A stretch of DNA of 64,000 nt from Kiloniellaceae bacterium (GTDB taxonomy: Bacteria; Pseudomonadota; Alphaproteobacteria; Kiloniellales; J153). The notes below the pieces were generated by a model. That model did not search any database and was not told where the DNA came from. It saw only the letters and a list, made by a program, of their open reading frames with translations. The translations under genes and the position numbers were made by a program. Positions 58,922 to 64,000 of this stretch are shown here, piece by piece. The stretch lies in assembly GCA_021776135.1 (NCBI GenBank), contig JAJFGL010000008.1, positions 36,596 to 100,595 of the forward strand. Direction: 5' to 3'. Each line of letters begins with the position of its first letter. The stretch's first letter is position 1.

Positions 58922-59497
58922 TCAATCGCGTCTGTAGATGCTCATCACCACGCCATTCGAAGTGGATGCAGTTTTCCTGAGGCTTACGTTCGTAGGGACG
59001 GAACCTTCGTCGAATAAGCGTTTTCCCGCACCCACCACGACAGGAAACGTCCATAGCCGAAACTCATCAATGAGCTGGTGGGTGAGTAGGGTCTGGAGAA
59101 GTTGCGAGCTGCCGTGAACTTGTAGCAGCGGACCATCGCTTTCCTTGAGTTTCGCGATTTCCGCTGGCACGTCACCTGTGATTTGTACCGAGTTTTCCCA
59201 ATCGAGGCCATTTGCGCGCGATGTCGCGACATACTTGGTTGCGTCGTTGAGCTTTTTTCCATGGACGGACTCGGGGGCGTTTGGCCAGTACCCGGCAAAG
59301 GCATCGTATGTCTTACGACCAAACAGAAGGTCAAACGGTTGCGACATCGCCTCGTGCTCTACCTGCTCCATCACCTCGGACCAGTAGCTGGCTGCCCAGC
59401 CGAAGCCACCAGAAGTATCTTCTTCACGCATGCCAGGTGCCTGCATCTGCATAACGCCGTCAAGCGTGATAAACGTCAAAACAGCGAGGTCTCTCAT
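58922..59497 (-). CDS. Dihydrofolate-reductase-fold (RibD C-terminal-like) protein
   Basis: A 191-residue cytoplasmic protein of the YyaP/RibD-C reductase group: LAVLTFITLDGVMQ at the start, FDLLFGRKTYDAFAGYWP, KYVATSRANGLDWENS, LLQVHGSSQLLQTLL and the end LFDEGS. Such stand-alone proteins are common, usually lone and of unknown substrate; true folate reduction is not implied. GC is lower than in the neighbours and the gene abuts a transposase fragment (10 bp), suggesting horizontal arrival. Confidence 0.85.
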   Translation of the reverse strand: MRDLAVLTFITLDGVMQMQAPGMREEDTSGGFGWAASYWSEVMEQVEHEAMSQPFDLLFGRKTYDAFAGYWPNAPESVHGKKLNDATKYVATSRANGLDWENSVQITGDVPAEIAKLKESDGPLLQVHGSSQLLQTLLTHQLIDEFRLWTFPVVVGAGKRLFDEGSVPTNVSLRKTASTSNGVVMSIYRRD

Positions 59498-59507
59498 TTT
59501 CGACTCC

Positions 59508-59879
59508 TTAGCTTACGCTCTTTTTTCTTTTTCGGTTTTTTAGGCGGAAGCGCTTGAACAGACTCGACGCCTTGCCGCCGACGATCCAGCGCATCGCAGG
59601 ATCACGCCCGAGCCGGTCGGCGTCGTTGACATCTTCGTATCCGGCCAATCGGCCATAGACCGACTGGCGCAGGAGGCCGATCAGACGATGCCAGCCGTTC
59701 TTGCCCGTTCTCATGTCAGCGATCAGGTCTCCCGACAGTGCAGTCAGGCCAAGGGCCTCGTCCAGTTCGCGATAGGCGAGCAGACCAGCATCGGAGGTGA
59801 CCTGTGAACCATGGAACTCCAGCCTGAGCCGCCGACCCGAGTCACCCTTCGGATTCCGCGTCCAAACCGCCCTCCACAT
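59508..59879 (-). pseudogene. Truncated IS1380-family transposase (N-terminal part)
   Basis: 123 residues, of which the first 105 match the N terminus of IS1380-type DDE transposases: VTSDAGLLAYRELDEALGLT, RTGKNGWHRLIGLLRQSVYGRLAGYEDVNDADRL and DPAMRWIVGGKA. Full-length members have about 430-460 residues and continue with SQMGRFE; here a short basic tail replaces it. The DDE catalytic residues are missing, so it is inactive. No target duplication or clear inverted repeat pair is visible. Confidence 0.85.
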
Positions 59880-59980
59880 GATCTACGCCTCTGATTTCTA
59901 TATCAGAATCAGACGCAAAGAGCATCAGATAGATGGGTCACCTGGGTAATGCGGGTTAAAATTATCGGCGCTCCTTGATA

Positions 59981-60778
59981 TTAGCCCGCCGCTTCGACCG
60001 CCCGCTTGGCCATGACGCCGATCAGGTGGGCGCGGTAGCCGGCGGAGGCATGGAGGTCGGCGTTCAGATCGCTATCGGGAATGCTTATCCCGGCCAGGGC
60101 CTCGGCGCTGAAGTTTCCGCCCAGGGCGCTTTCCATGGCCGCGGCCCGGAACACGCCGTTCTGGCCGGCGCCGGTAACCGCGACCCGCACCCCACCCGCG
60201 CCCTTGGAAACCATGACCCCGACCACCGCATAGCGCGAGGCCGGGTTCGGGAATTTGGCGTAGCCTGCTTTCTCCGGCACCGGAAAGGATACCGAGAGGA
60301 CGATCTCGTCGTCGGCGAGGGCGGTCTCGAACAGGCCGGTGAAAAAGTCGTCGGCGGCGAGTTCGCGTTTCGAGGTCTTCACGCTCGCGCCCAGTCCGAG
60401 CAGGGCCGCCGGGTAATCGGCCGCCGGGTCGTTGTTGGCGATTGAGCCGCCCAGGGTGCCCTTGTTGCGGACCTGCGGATCGCCGATGCTTTCGGCGGCG
60501 GCGGCCAGGGCGGGGATCTTGGACTTTACCGTCGCATTGCCCGCGACCTCGGCATGGGTGGTGCCCGCGCCGATAACAACGGCGCCGCCCGATTCCGAGA
60601 TGCCGCTCATGCCGGATATGCCGCCCAGGTCGATCACATCGGAAGGGCTGGCCAGGCGTTGCTTCATGGTCGGCAGAAGAGTTTGCCCGCCGCTCATCAG
60701 TTTGCCGTCCGATGCCTGGGTGAGCGCGCTCACCGCTTCGTCGATGGATTTCGGCCGGCGATAGTTAAAATCGTACAT
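59981..60778 (-). CDS. coxM: CoxM-like FAD-binding subunit of a molybdenum hydroxylase
   Basis: Medium subunit, 265 residues from MYDFNYRRPKSIDEAVS (the track ORF is 33 residues longer; GGGAG lies upstream of 60778). FAD-contact motifs are LMSGGQTLLPTMKQRL and TLGGSIANNDPAADYPA. It passes electrons from the iron-sulfur subunit to quinone or another acceptor. Last gene of coxS-coxL-coxM, 13 bp after coxL. Confidence 0.92.
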   Translation of the reverse strand: MYDFNYRRPKSIDEAVSALTQASDGKLMSGGQTLLPTMKQRLASPSDVIDLGGISGMSGISESGGAVVIGAGTTHAEVAGNATVKSKIPALAAAAESIGDPQVRNKGTLGGSIANNDPAADYPAALLGLGASVKTSKRELAADDFFTGLFETALADDEIVLSVSFPVPEKAGYAKFPNPASRYAVVGVMVSKGAGGVRVAVTGAGQNGVFRAAAMESALGGNFSAEALAGISIPDSDLNADLHASAGYRAHLIGVMAKRAVEAAG

Positions 60779-60791
60779 GTTGCGTTTCTCC

Positions 60792-63155
60792 CTATTCTGC
60801 GGCCTGGGCGCTGGATTGCAGCGCGCGCCAGACTTTTTCCGGCGTCGCCGGCATGTCGATATCGGTGCCGATGGCATCGACCACGGCGTTCAGCATGGCC
60901 ACGGGCGACCCGATGGCGCCGGCCTCGCCGCAGCCTTTCACGCCCATGGGATTATGCGGGCAGGGCTGGTTGGTTTCCTCGGTTCTGAAGGCGGGGAAGT
61001 TATCGGCCCTGGGCATGCAGTAATCCATCAGCGAGCCGGTAAGCAGTTGCCCGTCGCCGTCATAGACGCATTGCTCGTAAAGCGCCTGTCCGATGCCCTG
61101 GGCGAAGCCGCCGTGCAGTTGACCTTGGACAATCATGGGGTTCATGACGATTCCCACATCGTCGATTCCGACCATGTCCATGATCGTCACCACGCCGGTG
61201 TCGGGATCGACCTCGACCTCGGCGAAATAGGCGCCCGAGGGGAAGGTGAAGTTGGCCGGGTCGAAGAAGGCCGTCTCGTCGAGGCCGGGTTCCAACTCGT
61301 CGAGGGGATAGTTGTGGGGCACATAGGCCGCGAAAGCGACCTCGGCCATGGTTTTGGTTCTGTCGGTGCCCGCCACGGTGTAGGTGCCGTCCGCGTACTC
61401 CAGATCGTCGGCGGAAGCCTCGAGCAGATGCGCCGCGATCTTGCGGCCCTTTTCGATGACCTTTTGCGCCGCCTTGTAGATGGCGCCGCCGCCGACCGGC
61501 CCGGAACGCGAGCCGTAAGTCCCCATGCCGAAGGGCACCACGGCGGTATCGCCGTGAACGATCTCGATACTGTCGTAGGGCACCCCAAGCTGATCGGAGA
61601 CGATCTGCGCGAAGACCGTTTCATGGCCTTGGCCGTGGGAGTGACTACCGGTGAAGACGGTCACGCTGCCGGTCGGGTTGAACTTGATGTTGGCCGATTC
61701 CCACTGGCCGACGCCGCCGCCAAGGGCGCCGACAACCGCCGAGGGGGCGAGACCGCAAGCTTCGATCCAGCATGACAGGCCGAGGCCGCGCAGCTTGCCG
61801 CGCGACGCCGATTCCTGCTTGCGGGCGGCGAAGCCGTCGTAGTCGATGACCTCCTTGGCCCGGTCGAGCAGCAAATTGAAATCGCCGGAATCGTACTGCA
61901 CCAGGCAAGGCGACTGATAAGGAAACTGATCCTTGGGGATGAAATTCTTCCGCCGCAGCTCAGTGGAATCCATGCCCAGTTCACGGGCCGCCTTATCGAC
62001 CAGACGCTCGACCACGAAGGTCGCCTCGGGCCGCCCGGCGCCGCGGTAGGCATCGACCGGCGCCGTGTTGGTGAAGACGGTCTTGACCTCGCCGTAAACC
62101 GCCGGGGTCTTGTATTGCCCGGCCAGCAAGCAGCCGTAGAGGTAACTGGGCGTGGCGGTCGAAAAGATCTGATTGTGGGCGCCCACGTTGGCCAGGGTGG
62201 AAACCCTTAAGCCCAGGAAGGTGCCGTCCTTATCGACGGCGAGTTCGGCGTGCGTATCGTGATCGCGCCCGTGGGCGTCGGTCAGGAAAGCGGCCGAGCG
62301 GTCGGCCACCCACTTAACCGGGCGGCCCAGCTTGCGCGCCGCCCAGAGAGTGACGATCTCGTCGCGGTAAACGTAAATCTTGGAGCCGAAACCGCCGCCG
62401 ACATCCGGCGCCACGACCCGCAGCTTGTTTTCCGGGCCCAGGCCTATGAAGGCGGCCAGGACCAGCCGCGCCACATGAGGATTCTGGCTGGTGGTGTACA
62501 GCGTCATGGTCTCGGTGCCGCTGTCGTAATCGCCGATCGCCGCGCGGGGTTCGATCGCGTTGGGGATCAGGCGGTTGTTGTGGATGTGAATCTTGGTGAC
62601 ATGATGGGCATTGGCGAAGGCCGCGTCGGTGGCGGCCTTGTCGCCGATCTCCCAGTCGAAGCACAGGTTGCCCGGCGCGTCGTCGTGAAGCTGCGGCGCC
62701 GAACCGGCCAGGGCGTCCTTCATCTTGGTGACCGCCGGCTGAATATCGTAATCGACCTCGATCTGCTCGGCCGCGTCCCTGGCCTGAGCCAGGGTCTCGG
62801 CGACCACGACCGCGACTTGTTCGCCAACGAAGTTGACCCGGTCGGAGGCCAGGGCGCTGACCGCGGGAGAGGTATGAGGCTGACCGTTCTTCTGGGTCAC
62901 GACCCAGCCGCAGATCGGTCCGCCAATTCCGTCGGCGGCAAGGTCGGCGGCGGTGAAGACCCCGATCACGCCGGGGGCTTGCTTGGCCGCGCCCGTGTCG
63001 ATGCCGTTGATCTTGGCCCGCGCGTGGGGCGATAACAGAAAATAGGCGTAGGCTTGCCCGGTCAGGTCGATGTCGTCCGTGTAGCGGCCCTTGCCGGTGA
63101 GGAAGCGGTTGTCTTCCTTGCGGCGGACGCTGGCGCCAATTCCCGTTTCCGACAT
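60792..63155 (-). CDS. coxL: Form II CoxL-like molybdopterin subunit (xanthine dehydrogenase family)
   Basis: 787-residue catalytic subunit binding Mo-molybdopterin cytosine dinucleotide. The diagnostic loop near residues 367-373 is AYRGAGR, the form II signature; genuine form I CO dehydrogenase has AYXCSFR with the Cu-binding cysteine. Also seen: VGGGFGSK-like [23 protein letters not shown] and the C-terminal glutamate region [15 protein letters not shown] oxidation by form II enzymes is doubtful; a carbon or aromatic hydroxylase is as likely. Confidence 0.93.
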   Translation of the reverse strand: MSETGIGASVRRKEDNRFLTGKGRYTDDIDLTGQAYAYFLLSPHARAKINGIDTGAAKQAPGVIGVFTAADLAADGIGGPICGWVVTQKNGQPHTSPAVSALASDRVNFVGEQVAVVVAETLAQARDAAEQIEVDYDIQPAVTKMKDALAGSAPQLHDDAPGNLCFDWEIGDKAATDAAFANAHHVTKIHIHNNRLIPNAIEPRAAIGDYDSGTETMTLYTTSQNPHVARLVLAAFIGLGPENKLRVVAPDVGGGFGSKIYVYRDEIVTLWAARKLGRPVKWVADRSAAFLTDAHGRDHDTHAELAVDKDGTFLGLRVSTLANVGAHNQIFSTATPSYLYGCLLAGQYKTPAVYGEVKTVFTNTAPVDAYRGAGRPEATFVVERLVDKAARELGMDSTELRRKNFIPKDQFPYQSPCLVQYDSGDFNLLLDRAKEVIDYDGFAARKQESASRGKLRGLGLSCWIEACGLAPSAVVGALGGGVGQWESANIKFNPTGSVTVFTGSHSHGQGHETVFAQIVSDQLGVPYDSIEIVHGDTAVVPFGMGTYGSRSGPVGGGAIYKAAQKVIEKGRKIAAHLLEASADDLEYADGTYTVAGTDRTKTMAEVAFAAYVPHNYPLDELEPGLDETAFFDPANFTFPSGAYFAEVEVDPDTGVVTIMDMVGIDDVGIVMNPMIVQGQLHGGFAQGIGQALYEQCVYDGDGQLLTGSLMDYCMPRADNFPAFRTEETNQPCPHNPMGVKGCGEAGAIGSPVAMLNAVVDAIGTDIDMPATPEKVWRALQSSAQAAE

Positions 63156-63159
63156 GGCT

Positions 63160-63627
<468 letters not shown>

Positions 63628-64000
63628 CGGTTATGTCTCCCCTTGCGGCGGTGCGGCCCAAACCGGGCCGGGTTTCTTATTGTCTCTTGGTCTTAAGTTT
63701 GTTGCCACGGGGCGCCGAGGTCAAGTCCAAGGCGCCCAGAGCCCGGTAATCGTATTTGACGTGGCAGTCCCGCCGGTGCGTCCTTCGTCCTTCGACAGGC
63801 TCAGGATGAGGATGAACAGGCTCAGGATGAGGATGAAACGTGTGTGGCATAAAGAAAAACCCTCATCCTGGAGACCTTTGCGCGGCGCGCCTTGAGAGCC
63901 GGTATTCGATGGATATTTGTATTGAGCGGGGTTGCGGCGGTTGAATTGCCTGCTTGGCCTAGCGGATTGACCCCGTTTCGGCCTGTTTTCTTGATTTTAG
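63628..64000. other. Non-coding stretch at the window end with the cox promoter region
   Basis: 373 bp upstream of coxS. It contains the R1 repeat copy and must hold the coxSLM promoter, but no convincing promoter elements are seen. The 180-residue plus-strand track ORF crossing it (63353-63895) is a shadow of coxS and the repeat. The last 100 bp show no recognisable gene. Confidence 0.5.
63762..63870. repeat. Interspersed repeat family R1 (copy 2, degenerate)
   Basis: GGCAGTCCCGCCGGTGCGTCCTTCG and the loop GTGTGTGGCATAAA match copy 1 at 9254-9352. Internal duplications are present (TCCTTCG twice; ACAGGCTCAGGATGAGGATGA twice), and the right arm is reduced to CCTCATCCTG. The perfect palindrome is lost. 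Confidence 0.75.

Overview
The window looks like chromosome of a GC-rich alphaproteobacterium, most likely of the Rhodospirillales / Magnetospirillum-Azospirillum side of the class. The basis is the backbone gene order: ppiD | tpiA-secG-pyrG-kdsA | eno | ftsB | pdhABC | lpd-lipA-coq10 | cinA-pgpA-ispDF | dusB-ntrB-ntrC-ntrY-ntrX-trkA-dat-hfq-hflX. The NtrBC/NtrYX pairs, the lipoyl-carrying PdhB and the fused IspDF all fit. This order is recalled from general knowledge of the group; no search was run. I saw no rRNA, tRNA, CRISPR array, prophage or intact insertion sequence.

Accessory DNA sits between backbone genes. Between kdsA and eno (5.7-10.3 kb) are a UbiM-type ubiquinone hydroxylase, an arsenic operon arsR-arsC-acr3 ending in the ghost of an aquaporin gene, and a secreted metallo-beta-lactamase-fold protein. 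Between eno and ftsB (11.7-18.5 kb) are a GMC oxidoreductase, an enolase-superfamily dehydratase/racemase, a decayed second copy of an amino-acid:cation symporter joined to a PhyH dioxygenase fragment, a His-rich protein behind a perfect FNR box, the intact symporter and a universal stress protein. Between pdhC and lpd (22.9-23.75 kb) are a broken cupin gene and two AT-rich membrane ORFs.

The middle (25-43.5 kb) is housekeeping: lipoate synthesis, Coq10-like START protein, isoprenoid and phospholipid enzymes, tRNA dihydrouridine synthase, the nitrogen/redox two-component systems NtrBC and NtrYX, TrkA, D-amino-acid transaminase, Hfq and HflX. Overlapping or closely spaced genes suggest a long transcript from dusB onward.

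From 43.6 to 58.4 kb lies an organosulfonate/amine catabolic region. It holds a dimethylglycine-dehydrogenase-like flavoprotein, alanine dehydrogenase, a hydroxyacid-oxoacid transhydrogenase-type iron alcohol dehydrogenase, an omega-amino acid:pyruvate aminotransferase, a MocR/TauR-like regulator, and the opposed operon xsc-tauE-ackA. Read together: an amine such as taurine is transaminated to sulfoacetaldehyde with alanine recycled by Ald. Xsc then yields sulfite and acetyl phosphate, TauE exports sulfite, and AckA makes ATP. A CTGGCCCTAA-like motif recurs in front of several of these genes, in close pairs, and may be the regulator's operator. Palindromic 100-bp repeats in opposite orientation flank the ald-HOT-aminotransferase block.

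The last part (58.6-64 kb) has a dihydrofolate-reductase-fold protein, a truncated IS1380-type transposase and a coxS-coxL-coxM operon of the form II (AYRGAGR) type, which should not be called CO dehydrogenase without evidence.

No wholly new system is evident. The best leads are the sulfonate region with its HOT-type transhydrogenase and candidate regulon, the FNR-box-controlled His-rich protein, and several gene ghosts that record recent deletions.
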